NCBI RefSeq assembly: GCF_040370365.1
Contig: NZ_BAABWQ010000002.1
Span: 248,001 to 312,000, forward strand
DNA length: 64,000 nt
Reading direction: 5' to 3'
Source: Shimia sp040370365
GTDB lineage: Bacteria; Pseudomonadota; Alphaproteobacteria; Rhodobacterales; Rhodobacteraceae
In this document: piece by piece, positions 34,603 through 42,448 of the stretch
How the letters are laid out: the number at the start of each line of letters is the position of its first letter
Position numbering within the stretch: the stretch's first letter is position 1
Translations under genes and position numbers: made by a program
Notes under the pieces: generated by a model
Told to the model about the DNA's origin: nothing
Databases searched by the model: none
What the model saw: only the letters and a program-made list of their open reading frames with translations

Positions 34603-34791
34603 TTAGTCGCGCTCTTCGATGATTTCCACCATGTGGGAAACCTTACGGATCATGCCGCGAACAGAAGGGGTATCTTCCAGCTCACGTGTCCGGTTCATCT
34701 TGTTCAGACCCAGGCCGATCAGCGTAGCACGCTGGTCTTGAGGGCGACGGATCGGCGAACCGACCTGCTTTACAACGATGGTTTTTGCCAT
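34603..34791 (-). CDS. rpmD: 50S ribosomal protein L30
   Basis: 62 residues, full length: KTIVVKQVGSPIRRPQDQRA, LIGLGLNKMNRTRELEDTPS. It lies 13 bp after rpsE. It is the last gene before the 12.9-kb break; in most bacteria rplO would follow at once. Confidence 0.96.
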   Translation of the reverse strand: MAKTIVVKQVGSPIRRPQDQRATLIGLGLNKMNRTRELEDTPSVRGMIRKVSHMVEIIEERD

Positions 34792-34804
34792 GTCTCGTTA
34801 CTCC

Positions 34805-35371
34805 TTACGCGTCTGCAGCTTCGACAGGTGCTTCATCCTTGCGCAGGATGTCAGCAACCTTCTTGCCACGACGTGCCGCAACCTGACGTGGGCTGGCTTC
34901 TTTCTTAAGCCCGTCCATGGTGGCGCGGATCATGTTGTAGGGGTTCTGCGAACCGATGGATTTCGAAACAACGTCTTTGACGCCGAGCATTTCGAAAACA
35001 GCACGCATTGGACCACCTGCGATGATCCCGGTACCTTCTGGTGCGGAGCGCATGACCACTTTACCGGCGCCGTGACGGCCTTCGATGTCGTGGTGCAATG
35101 TGCGACCTTCGCGCAGAGGCACGCGGATCATTTGGCGCTTGGCTTGTTCGGTGGCTTTGCGGATGGCCTCAGGGACCTCTTTCGCTTTACCTTTACCGAA
35201 GCCTACACGGCCTTTTTGGTCACCAACAACAACCAGAGCTGCGAAGCCAAAGTTCTTACCACCTTTGGTGGTTTTGGAAACACGGTTGATCGCGACTAGA
35301 CGATCCGCAAATTCCGGAGTTTCTTCTTCGCGGTTGCGACCGCGGCCCCGGCGATTATCACGTTCTGCCAT
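34805..35371 (-). CDS. rpsE: 30S ribosomal protein S5
   Basis: 188 residues. The N-terminal dsRBD-like domain has FADRLVAINRVSKTTKGGKN. The C-terminal domain has APEGTGIIAGGPMRAVFEML, GVKDVVSKSIGSQNPYNMIR. The N-terminus is basic (RDNRRGRGRNREEE). It contributes to decoding accuracy in the 30S subunit. It is spaced 114 bp from rplR, a gap with a short G/C-rich inverted repeat but no terminator. Confidence 0.96.
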   Translation of the reverse strand: MAERDNRRGRGRNREEETPEFADRLVAINRVSKTTKGGKNFGFAALVVVGDQKGRVGFGKGKAKEVPEAIRKATEQAKRQMIRVPLREGRTLHHDIEGRHGAGKVVMRSAPEGTGIIAGGPMRAVFEMLGVKDVVSKSIGSQNPYNMIRATMDGLKKEASPRQVAARRGKKVADILRKDEAPVEAADA

Positions 35372-35485
35372 TTGGCATTCCTTTATCTACTGGCGCTTGG
35401 CGCCTGATATATCCGATCCCAGTGATGTTCAGCCGAAACCAAACCTCCCGGATCATCGGGGGGACGCGAACGTCCCCCACAAGTC

Positions 35486-35848
35486 TTATACTTTCAAGCC
35501 ACCTTCACGCGCAGCGTCGGCCAGAGCCTTCACTTTGCCGTGGAAGAGGAAGCCGCCACGATCGAAGTACGCTTCGCTTACGCCAGCTTTGGTCGCGCGT
35601 TCCGCAATCGCTGCACCCACTTTGGTGGCTGCTTCGATTGTGTTCTTGCCGACCACGCCCAGATCCTTTTCCAAGGTGGACGCAGAAGCCACAGTAACGC
35701 CGTTGCGATCGTCGATCAGCTGAGCGCTGATGTTCTTGTTCGAACGGTGTACCGAAAGGCGCATCTTGCGATCGCCATTGACCTTGCGAAGTTTGTTCCG
35801 GACGCGCAGGCGGCGCTTGAGGAACAGTGTCCGTTTGCTGTTTGCCAT
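35486..35848 (-). CDS. rplR: 50S ribosomal protein L18
   Basis: 120 residues, basic start KRTLFLKRRLRVRNKLRKVN, then RLSVHRSNKNISAQLIDDRN and the C-terminal RGGFLFHGKVKALADAAREG. It binds 5S rRNA. It lies 11 bp after rplF. Confidence 0.96.
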   Translation of the reverse strand: MANSKRTLFLKRRLRVRNKLRKVNGDRKMRLSVHRSNKNISAQLIDDRNGVTVASASTLEKDLGVVGKNTIEAATKVGAAIAERATKAGVSEAYFDRGGFLFHGKVKALADAAREGGLKV

Positions 35849-35859
35849 CTGTCTGGTCC

Positions 35860-36393
35860 TTACTTCTTCTTACCTTCCTTGCGGAAGATATATTCATCAA
35901 CGTACTTGATACCTTTGCCTTTGTAGGGCTCCGGCTTACGCCATTCGCGGATATTCGCCGCAACCTGACCAACAAGCTGGCTATCTGTGCCCTCGACAAT
36001 GATCTGAGTGTTCTTCGGTGCGGTCACGGTGATACCGGCCGGCACTTCGAAGTTCACCTCGTGAGAGAGACCGAGCGACAGCTTCAGGGTGTTGCCCTGC
36101 ATCTGTGCACGATAACCAACACCGTTGATCTCGAGTTCTTTTTTGAAGCCCTGAGTCACACCGGTCACCATGTTAGAGATGACTGTGCGAGACATACCCC
36201 ATTGCTGACGTGCACGCTTGGACGAGCCGCGCGGTGTCACTTTCACAACGTTGTCTTCTACCACCAGATTGATATCATCTGTTGCGGTGAAAGACTGGGT
36301 GTCTTTAGGACCTTTGATTTCGATGGTCTGGCCGGAGACAGAAGCGCTAACGCCACTGGGCAGCTCGACCGGTTTTTTACCAATACGAGACAT
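35860..36393 (-). CDS. rplF: 50S ribosomal protein L6
   Basis: 177 residues: SRIGKKPVELPSGVSASVSG at the start and the C-terminal RKPEPYKGKGIKYVDEYIFR with a KEGKKK tail. The start at 36393 has AAGGAGAGCCAG directly upstream; the longer frame (to 36459) overlaps rpsH and is not used. Confidence 0.96.
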   Translation of the reverse strand: MSRIGKKPVELPSGVSASVSGQTIEIKGPKDTQSFTATDDINLVVEDNVVKVTPRGSSKRARQQWGMSRTVISNMVTGVTQGFKKELEINGVGYRAQMQGNTLKLSLGLSHEVNFEVPAGITVTAPKNTQIIVEGTDSQLVGQVAANIREWRKPEPYKGKGIKYVDEYIFRKEGKKK

Positions 36394-36403
36394 CTGGCTC
36401 TCC

Positions 36404-36793
36404 TTAGAAGACCGTGCAGAGCACTTCGCCGCCAACATTGTTGGAGCGTGCGCTTGCATCCGACATCACACCTTTAGAGGTGGAGACAATCGACACACCC
36501 AAGCCCTGACGGACTGTTGGAATGTCATTGACGCTCATGTAAACACGACGACCGGGTGTGGAAACCCGCTTCAGTTCGCGAATAACAGGAGTGCCTTCGT
36601 AGTACTTCAGGCTGATTTCGAAGGCCGGGTGGCCGTTCTCTTCAGCTGCTTCGTAGCCACGGATGTAACCTTCGTCGGTCAGCACATCCAAAACCCAGCC
36701 GCGCAGTTTGGAAGCAGGTGTAGAAATCACCGACTTGCCGCGCATCTGGCCGTTACGGATACGGGTCAGCATATCACCGATAGGATCGTTCAT
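36404..36793 (-). CDS. rpsH: 30S ribosomal protein S8
   Basis: 129 residues: NDPIGDMLTRIRNGQMRGKS, a middle LKYYEGTPVIRELKRVSTPG, and the C-terminal GVSIVSTSKGVMSDASARSN that contacts 16S rRNA helix 21. In E. coli S8 represses the spc operon; a regulatory site was not looked for in detail here. Confidence 0.96.
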   Translation of the reverse strand: MNDPIGDMLTRIRNGQMRGKSVISTPASKLRGWVLDVLTDEGYIRGYEAAEENGHPAFEISLKYYEGTPVIRELKRVSTPGRRVYMSVNDIPTVRQGLGVSIVSTSKGVMSDASARSNNVGGEVLCTVF

Positions 36794-36805
36794 AATACTC
36801 TCTCC

Positions 36806-37111
36806 TTACCAGCTGGATTTGACCATGCCGGGGATCTGACCTGCAGAACCCAGCTCGCGCAGCGCAATACGGCTGACCTTCAGCTTACGGTAGTAAGCGT
36901 GAGGACGGCCGGTGAGCTGGCAACGGTTGTGAAGACGGGTTGCCGAGCTGTTGCGCGGCAATTTCGCCAGTTTCAGACGCGCTTTGAAACGCTCTTCCAT
37001 TGGCTTGGACTCATCGGCTGCGATTTCTTTCAGCTCGGCGCGCTTAGCGGCATATTTTGCCACCAGACGTTCCCGCTTTTTCTCGCGTTCGATCATTGCT
37101 TTTTTAGCCAT
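36806..37111 (-). CDS. rpsN: 30S ribosomal protein S14
   Basis: 101 residues, the long zinc-free form (no CxxC pairs), with RFKARLKLAKLPRNSSATRL and RPHAYYRKLKVSRIALRELG near the C-terminus. It lies 18 bp after rplE. Confidence 0.96.
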   Translation of the reverse strand: MAKKAMIEREKKRERLVAKYAAKRAELKEIAADESKPMEERFKARLKLAKLPRNSSATRLHNRCQLTGRPHAYYRKLKVSRIALRELGSAGQIPGMVKSSW

Positions 37112-37129
37112 GTCGTAATCCTCTCAGCC

Positions 37130-37690
37130 TTACGCGATGAAGGGCATGTTGAAATGCTTCAACAGGCTCTGCGCTTCGGCGTCGGTTTCAGCATTGGTGG
37201 CGATGACGATATCCATGCCCCAGTTTTCGTCGACTTTATCAAAGTCGATTTCCGGGAACACGATGTGCTCTTTCAAACCGGTGGCAAAGTTGCCACGGCC
37301 ATCAAAGCTCGGCTTCACACCACGGAAGTCGCGGATGCGGGGCATCGCAACGGTGATCAGACGATCGAGGAATTCGTACATACGGTCGCCACGCAGTGTC
37401 ACTTTGGCACCCATTGGCATGCCTTCGCGAACGCGGAAGCCAGCAATGGAGTTCTTAGCAACAGTGGTCAGAGCTTTCTGGCCCGCAATTGCGGTCAGAT
37501 CAGCCTGTGCCGACTTGGCTTTCTTGCTGTCTTTCACGGCTGCACGGCCACAGCCGATGTTGAGCACGATCTTTTCCAGCGAAGGAATCTGCATGTCGTT
37601 CTTATAGCCAAACTCTTCTTTCAGAGCGGCGCGGATAGAATCCTTGTAGAGCGACTTCAGACGCGGGGTGTAGTCTGCATTATCAAGCAT
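37130..37690 (-). CDS. rplE: 50S ribosomal protein L5
   Basis: 186 residues: YTPRLKSLYKDSIRAALKEE, VVLNIGCG-like text (LEKIVLNIGCGRAAVKDSKK) and the C-terminal NWGMDIVIATNAETDAEAQS. I start at the ATG 37690; the frame allows a TTG one codon earlier. The ATG overlaps the rplX stop region by 8 bp, so the two are coupled. It binds 5S rRNA. Confidence 0.96.
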   Translation of the reverse strand: MLDNADYTPRLKSLYKDSIRAALKEEFGYKNDMQIPSLEKIVLNIGCGRAAVKDSKKAKSAQADLTAIAGQKALTTVAKNSIAGFRVREGMPMGAKVTLRGDRMYEFLDRLITVAMPRIRDFRGVKPSFDGRGNFATGLKEHIVFPEIDFDKVDENWGMDIVIATNAETDAEAQSLLKHFNMPFIA

Positions 37691-37994
37691 CAATTACGTC
37701 CCCTGTGGTCTTAGCGAAGCGCACTTTCTTGTCGCCTTCCATGCGGAAGCCAACGCGTGTTGCTTTGCCATTTGCGTCCAGAATTGCCAGATTGGACAGT
37801 TCGATCGGCATCGCCTGAGGGATGCGACCGCCCTGTGCGGTTTGGCTCTGTTTTGTGTGGCGGATGGCGATGTTGATGCCGTCCACTACTGCTTTGCCGG
37901 CTTTGGGGTCAACAGAGGAGATAGTGCCCTCTTTGCCTTTGTCCTTACCGGCAAGAACGACAACTTTGTCGCCTTTTTTCAGCTTAGCAGCCAT
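37683..37994 (-). CDS. rplX: 50S ribosomal protein L24
   Basis: 103 residues, KOW domain KLKKGDKVVVLAGKDKGKEG at the start and NIAIRHTKQSQTAQGGRIPQ in the middle. It is an early assembly protein of the 50S subunit. It begins 1 bp after the rplN stop. Confidence 0.96.
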   Translation of the reverse strand: MAAKLKKGDKVVVLAGKDKGKEGTISSVDPKAGKAVVDGINIAIRHTKQSQTAQGGRIPQAMPIELSNLAILDANGKATRVGFRMEGDKKVRFAKTTGDVIDA

Positions 37995-37995
37995 C

Positions 37996-38364
37996 TTACA
38001 GCACCTCCGGCGCGAGCGAGATGATCTTCATGAAGTTCTTGGCGCGCAGCTCACGAACAACTGGGCCGAAGATACGTGTACCTACAGGCTCATTGCTGTT
38101 GTTCAAGATTACAGCTGCGTTGCGATCAAAACGGATCGCTGTGCCATCTTCACGACGGACTTCTTTAGCGGTGCGTACGACGACGGCCTTACGGACATCA
38201 CCTTTCTTAACGCGACCGCGTGGAATGGCTTCCTTAACCGAGACAACAATGATGTCGCCTACGGATGCGTATTTACGCTTGGAACCACCCAGAACCTTGA
38301 TGCACTGAACACGGCGAGCGCCGCTGTTGTCAGCTACATCCAGATTTGTTTGCATCTGGATCAT
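37996..38364 (-). CDS. rplN: 50S ribosomal protein L14
   Basis: 122 residues, full length: IQMQTNLDVADNSGARRVQC, KVLGGSKRKYASVGDIIVVS, and a C-terminal FGPVVRELRAKNFMKIISLA. It forms part of the 50S factor-binding side. Confidence 0.97.
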   Translation of the reverse strand: MIQMQTNLDVADNSGARRVQCIKVLGGSKRKYASVGDIIVVSVKEAIPRGRVKKGDVRKAVVVRTAKEVRREDGTAIRFDRNAAVILNNSNEPVGTRIFGPVVRELRAKNFMKIISLAPEVL

Positions 38365-38465
38365 GTGGTTTCTCCCGACCTATGGGGCACCGATGCGTGG
38401 TGTATCCCCCAGGGTTTCGACTAAACTAAAAAGTTTCAGTCGCCAGGAGTCTCAAGATGAGACTC

Positions 38466-38696
38466 TTAGGCTTCCAGAACTTCCCAGCGTTTCGTTTTCG
38501 ATTTCGGCGCGCATTCGATGATGCGTACTTGATCGCCGACCTTGAAAGCGTTCTGTTCATCGTGCGCCCGGTACTTTTTGGACTTACGAATGGTTTTCTT
38601 CAGAACCGGGTGTGTAAAGCGGCGCTCTACGGACACGGTGACTGTTTGTGCGTTGGCATCCGAAGTAACGGTGCCAGTCAGGATACGTTTGGGCAT
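38466..38696 (-). CDS. rpsQ: 30S ribosomal protein S17
   Basis: 76 residues: PKRILTGTVTSDANAQTVTV, SVERRFTHPVLKKTIRKSKK. It has the OB-fold core and binds 16S rRNA. It lies 14 bp after rpmC and 101 bp before rplN. Confidence 0.96.
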   Translation of the reverse strand: MPKRILTGTVTSDANAQTVTVSVERRFTHPVLKKTIRKSKKYRAHDEQNAFKVGDQVRIIECAPKSKTKRWEVLEA

Positions 38697-38710
38697 CTTT
38701 CAGGCTCCTC

Positions 38711-38911
38711 TTACTCTGCTGCCGACTTGGCTTTTTCGTTCAAAATCGTCTTCACACGTGCTGCGTTGCGACGCGCGGCACGGATCTGAGCGGAGTTTTC
38801 AAGTTGACCAGTGGCCGACTGAAAACGCAGGTTGAACGATTCTTTCTTGATGTTGGCCAGTTCCTCACGGAGCTGATCCGGCGTTTTTTCACGCAGTTCG
38901 TTGGCGTTCAT
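38711..38911 (-). CDS. rpmC: 50S ribosomal protein L29
   Basis: 66 residues: MNANELREKTPDQLREELAN, SFNLRFQSATGQLENSAQIR. Normally it lies directly after rplP; here it starts a new block after a 5.9-kb insertion and has its own promoter at 39032-39060. AGGAAGAGGCGC is its ribosome site. Confidence 0.96.
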   Translation of the reverse strand: MNANELREKTPDQLREELANIKKESFNLRFQSATGQLENSAQIRAARRNAARVKTILNEKAKSAAE

Positions 38912-39031
38912 GCGCCTCTTCCTTTCTCATACATCAGAGGGCGCCCGGGTTATGAGCGGGGTGACCCTTTTGTCTGATGGACAAATACAAAACACACGAA
39001 TCCCGTATCAACGGAATCCGCGAGATGGCGC

Positions 39032-39060
39032 TCTATACGGGGGAGGCTGGGGGATGGCAA
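39032..39060 (-). promoter_or_regulatory. promoter for the rpmC-rpmD block
   Basis: On the minus strand TTGCCA (39055-39060), a 17-bp C-rich spacer and TATAGA (39032-39037). The leader to rpmC is about 115 nt. Confidence 0.7.
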
Positions 39061-39120
39061 GGGAAACTTGAAGGTTTATCCCAACACAACAACACCCAAA
39101 ACGAATTCACAACCGCAACC

Positions 39121-40107
39121 TCAGACGCCGACCAAGACCGATCGCTCTGCCCCAACCAATGTGACCTGATCCCAGCTCAGGCCAGCAGTGTCACAGGCGA
39201 TCAGCATTTCCAGATCCGGGTAGCTGTCGCTTTGGTACGTCACCACAACACCTTCGTCTTCCATATGCACCGACGCCACCTCAAAATCCGGGTTGGGTGA
39301 CGTCAGATGCAGCTCAAGCGTTTCCGAGGTCGGGTCAAAATCCGTCAGAGACACCACATTGGAGCGCCACCCACTGTTGTCTTCGTTTGCCAAATCCGCC
39401 CAAGGCGCAGGATAGGGCGCGCTCAAATCCACCCGGTCAGCCACTTGATCATCAATGGCAACGATGAAGTGATCTGTACCCTCGCCCCCGTTCACCGCGC
39501 CAAATTGACCCAACGATCCGACGGCAAAGTCACTGTCGGCGAAGACATGCAACGTGTCATTCCCTTCGCCCCCATCTACATTAATGACATATCCGGTGCC
39601 CCCTTCTGCACGACCCATTGAATAAATCAGGTCGTCCCCCTCTCCACCGGCGATGGCAGCGTTGTCAGTAGTCCGGGCATCAATGGTGTCATTCCCTTCG
39701 CCACCGTCGATGCTCAAGATCTCTCCATCTGTCTCCTCGACTTGGAAAACATCGTCTCCCGCGCCCCCAAACAAGTTTGACCCGACAAACGGGCCAACGA
39801 TGGTGTCATCTCCCGCACCAAGAACAATTTCGATTTCCACCGGCAAACGGTCGTCCGGCGTCGCATCCACCAAATCGTTACCGGCACCCAAGTCCACAGA
39901 TGCACCGGCAATTTCTGCCTCTAGAAGTTGCTCAAAGCCCACGAGATCGTCGCAATCCGTGCCGTGCGCCACACCGCCGTCATCAAGGCGCAGCGCATCT
40001 TCCTCGTCGAGACCCTCACAGCTGTTGGCCTCCTCGTCATTGGAACCATCCGTTACCAGCGCCGCCAAACCCGCCGTGGCCAATAGGCCAGCAAAAAACA
40101 AAATCAT
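39121..40107 (-). CDS. acidic calcium-binding-repeat protein
   Basis: 328 residues, strongly acidic. The N-terminus is a single hydrophobic segment (MILFFAGLLATAGLAALVTD). The body has degenerate RTX-like nonapeptides: VDLGAGNDLVDATPDD, LFGGAGDDVFQVEETDG, SIDGGEGNDTIDARTTD, IAGGEGDDLIYSMG, VDGGEGNDTLHVFAD. A FDPTSETLELHL segment near the C-terminus resembles the end region of such proteins. It is probably exported or membrane-anchored and binds Ca2+; its role is unknown. It is the first cargo gene downstream of the rplP terminator side by orientation (same strand as the ribosomal genes) and sits next to the rpmC promoter. Confidence 0.72.
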   Translation of the reverse strand: MILFFAGLLATAGLAALVTDGSNDEEANSCEGLDEEDALRLDDGGVAHGTDCDDLVGFEQLLEAEIAGASVDLGAGNDLVDATPDDRLPVEIEIVLGAGDDTIVGPFVGSNLFGGAGDDVFQVEETDGEILSIDGGEGNDTIDARTTDNAAIAGGEGDDLIYSMGRAEGGTGYVINVDGGEGNDTLHVFADSDFAVGSLGQFGAVNGGEGTDHFIVAIDDQVADRVDLSAPYPAPWADLANEDNSGWRSNVVSLTDFDPTSETLELHLTSPNPDFEVASVHMEDEGVVVTYQSDSYPDLEMLIACDTAGLSWDQVTLVGAERSVLVGV

Positions 40108-40283
40108 AATTGAACCGCTACATATAATATCGCCTATAAGGTGAATTGAACCAACACATGTGTCAAGTTTTCAGACCGTTGGCTCAGGGGATGCACCTTC
40201 CCTCTCTCGCTCATCTCCCCTACACAGCATCACACATCGCCGCGCTCTTGTTGGGCGCGCAGCCGACTTCAGGCGGCCCTAGT

Positions 40284-40400
40284 GTGATACCAATCAACGC
40301 GGCGATACTCTTCATGACGGCGGCGATTCCGCTGGCCTTGGCGCCGGGGCCGGACAACACCTTTGTCCTCACCCAATCCGCCCTGCATAGCCATGCGCCT
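40284..40400 (+). pseudogene. N-terminal fragment of a LysE-type exporter
   Basis: From a GTG at 40284 the text reads IPINAAILFMTAAIPLALAP then GPDNTFVLTQSALHS, the first helix and 'A-P-G-P-D' motif of the LysE/RhtB translocator family. Similarity then stops; the frame continues with unrelated sequence to 40508. Only ~38 of ~205 residues are left, so this is a truncated relic. Confidence 0.55.
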
Positions 40401-40504
40401 CGCCTTACTGTCACCCTAAAAAGGGCCTTTCGGGACACTTTACCACCTCGGCAAAAAACCGAACGCACTCCCCGCCGAGCTACTGAGATCAATGACGCCT
40501 TGTT

Positions 40505-41409
40505 CTAATCCGCGTACGGCGTCAGAAGTTGCAAAAAACCGCTCTCCGGCGCGGAGGCCATGCGCATTGCGCGTGGCGTAGACGCCCTACCCAGCGCAAT
40601 GCTGACACCCACATACGCTTTAGTCGCCGACGTGGTGTCAGTCCCTGAACCGCCCGCCTCTTTGAGCTTCATGATATCCAGACCTGCATTGAGCATCACG
40701 TCGTTGCGCGCGCCCCACGTTCCTATCTGCTGACGCAGATAGATGCCTGCCCCCGGTCCACGTGTCTTATCTGCGCCGCCATCCGCATCTTGGTCCCCGT
40801 CAGCGTAAAGCGCATAAACACCCATCCACGATCGCTCAGCGGCCAAGGCGTATTCTGCCTGAAATTTTGCCAATACTGCGTTGTCCAGTGTTTCGGCGTT
40901 GTCGGCGGCGGTGGCGTTGATCAACATCAGCGAACCGCCATACGCCCAGCTCCCGCGTTCCACACCAATGCCGCCGCCCACAAGACCGTATGTCATGTCC
41001 TGATCCGCGTCATCACCTATGAAGCGGATTTGCCCTGCGCCCACAATGCCGCCCCAATGCACATCGTTTTTGTAGCGCCCCATGGTGGCTGTCAGCTGCG
41101 CGGCATCGTCGACACCTTCATTGGTTTCAAGCCCATTGGTGACCGCTGACAAAGACGTCTTAGTGTACAGCCCTGCAATGCCCAAGTCAGTCCGGTTCCC
41201 GTGGCGACACCAAAGTGTCCCGCCAGCTTGCTGGCCTGAAACGCCTCCGGTTCGAAGGTCGACCCCACTGAAGCGTTGAGTGCGTCTCTGCTCAGAGACC
41301 GCGTTTCAACCCGCATCCCAACCTCGCCAAAGGTCACTGTGTCTGCATGGGCGATGGACATACACCCAGCCATCAACGCCACCAGAGCTGCACTTGTTGT
41401 CTTCCTCAT
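40505..41409 (-). pseudogene. outer-membrane beta-barrel protein split by a frameshift
   Basis: The first frame (41409 to ~41195) starts with a signal peptide (MRKTTSAALVALMAGCMSIA, HAD) and TVTFGEVGMRVETRSLSRDA. The second frame (from ~41195 to 40505) continues as GIAGLYTKTSLSAVTNGLET and then alternating beta-strand sequence (GAGQIRFIGDDADQDMTYGL, GGGIGVERGSWAYGGSLMLI). They join if one base is added or lost in the GGAACCGGACTGACTTGG stretch near 41195. The complete product would be ~300 residues and looks like a porin-like or autotransporter-like beta barrel without a known family. It could also be a sequencing error. Confidence 0.55.
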
Positions 41410-41620
41410 TACGTTCTTACGCTTTCCGCTTCCCGATGTTTCAAACCGCTAAGATTTGAACCGAATTGCGGATACATCGGCACGGGTAAACACGGCAATA
41501 AATAGCCGCGCGTAGAGTTAACGGACGCACTGGGGACGACGACATGCGCACCTCCGCAATACAGTCGCGATACAGACGCAATACCGACGTTGTGATTTGG
41601 GTGTTGCGCGACGCTCTGCG

Positions 41621-42241
41621 TCACTCCCAAATGTAGTTGAAACTCACGCTAACCCGCTCATCCTCAGAGGTGTTCATCGGCACCTCATGGCGCAGCCAGC
41701 TTTCCCAAAGCAGCACATCTCCAACAGCAGGTTGGACATAAATGAACGGCTTCAAATCCCGCCGCGCCTCCTTGCGACGCACCGGTGCCGCCATCATCCG
41801 CGCGGACCGAGGATCTTCCAATTTCAACGCACTAGCGCCTTCGGGCATGGACACGTAGGTGGTTCCACTGATCACCGAATGGGGATGGATATGGCTGGCA
41901 TGCATTCCGCCCTCAGGCAGAATGTTGATCCAGATGTCTTCCAACTTAAGCGCGCGACCATCCAAATCAAACTCGAGATCTTTGGCAAACGCAGCCACAT
42001 GCTGATCCAACGAAGCCACCACATCCGCAAATATCGGGAACCGCCACGGCAAATCCGTCAGCGAAGCATAAGATGTGTACCCGGGGTAAGCATTGTCCTC
42101 ACACCACGCCTGCCCCGCTTCGTCATCTCCCGCGATGGAGAAGCAAGACGCCTCCAGTTCCTCAGCATCAACAGGCACGCCAAATTCTGAAATCTTGGCA
42201 CGATACAAGCGGGTCACAAAAAGAGATTCGATGGTCGACAT
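41621..42241 (-). CDS. putative 2OG-Fe(II) oxygenase (TIGR02466-like)
   Basis: 206 residues. The double-stranded beta-helix motifs are present: HASHIHPHSVISGTTYV with the His ligand and a following strand, VQPAVGDVLLWESWLRHEVP with the second His, and ERVSVSFNYIW with the 2OG-binding Arg. This matches the small TIGR02466 family of putative 2OG-Fe oxygenases, often found in marine bacteria and phages. The substrate is unknown. It is divergent from the chemoreceptor gene. Confidence 0.8.
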   Translation of the reverse strand: MSTIESLFVTRLYRAKISEFGVPVDAEELEASCFSIAGDDEAGQAWCEDNAYPGYTSYASLTDLPWRFPIFADVVASLDQHVAAFAKDLEFDLDGRALKLEDIWINILPEGGMHASHIHPHSVISGTTYVSMPEGASALKLEDPRSARMMAAPVRRKEARRDLKPFIYVQPAVGDVLLWESWLRHEVPMNTSEDERVSVSFNYIWE

Positions 42242-42448
42242 GAAGGGTTACTACTCCACTTCGTCTCGATTTACGAGAGGTACAAATCAACAGTTATGTG
42301 CCGGTAACAACCTATGAGCGTTGAATAAACACGTTTAGCAACTCCCGACAAAACCCGTTTTTCTGGGGGGCACACTCTTTTAACACTCCGACTTTACAAC
42401 TTCTTGCCACGATCCTTTAGCCCTCCTACCGTAACAGGGTACACAACC

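Noticed and set aside
36218..37714. 498-residue plus-strand ORF opposite rpsH, rpsN and rplE
   Set aside because: It spans three known genes and their gaps on the other strand. Codon bias of this GC content keeps the antisense frame open.
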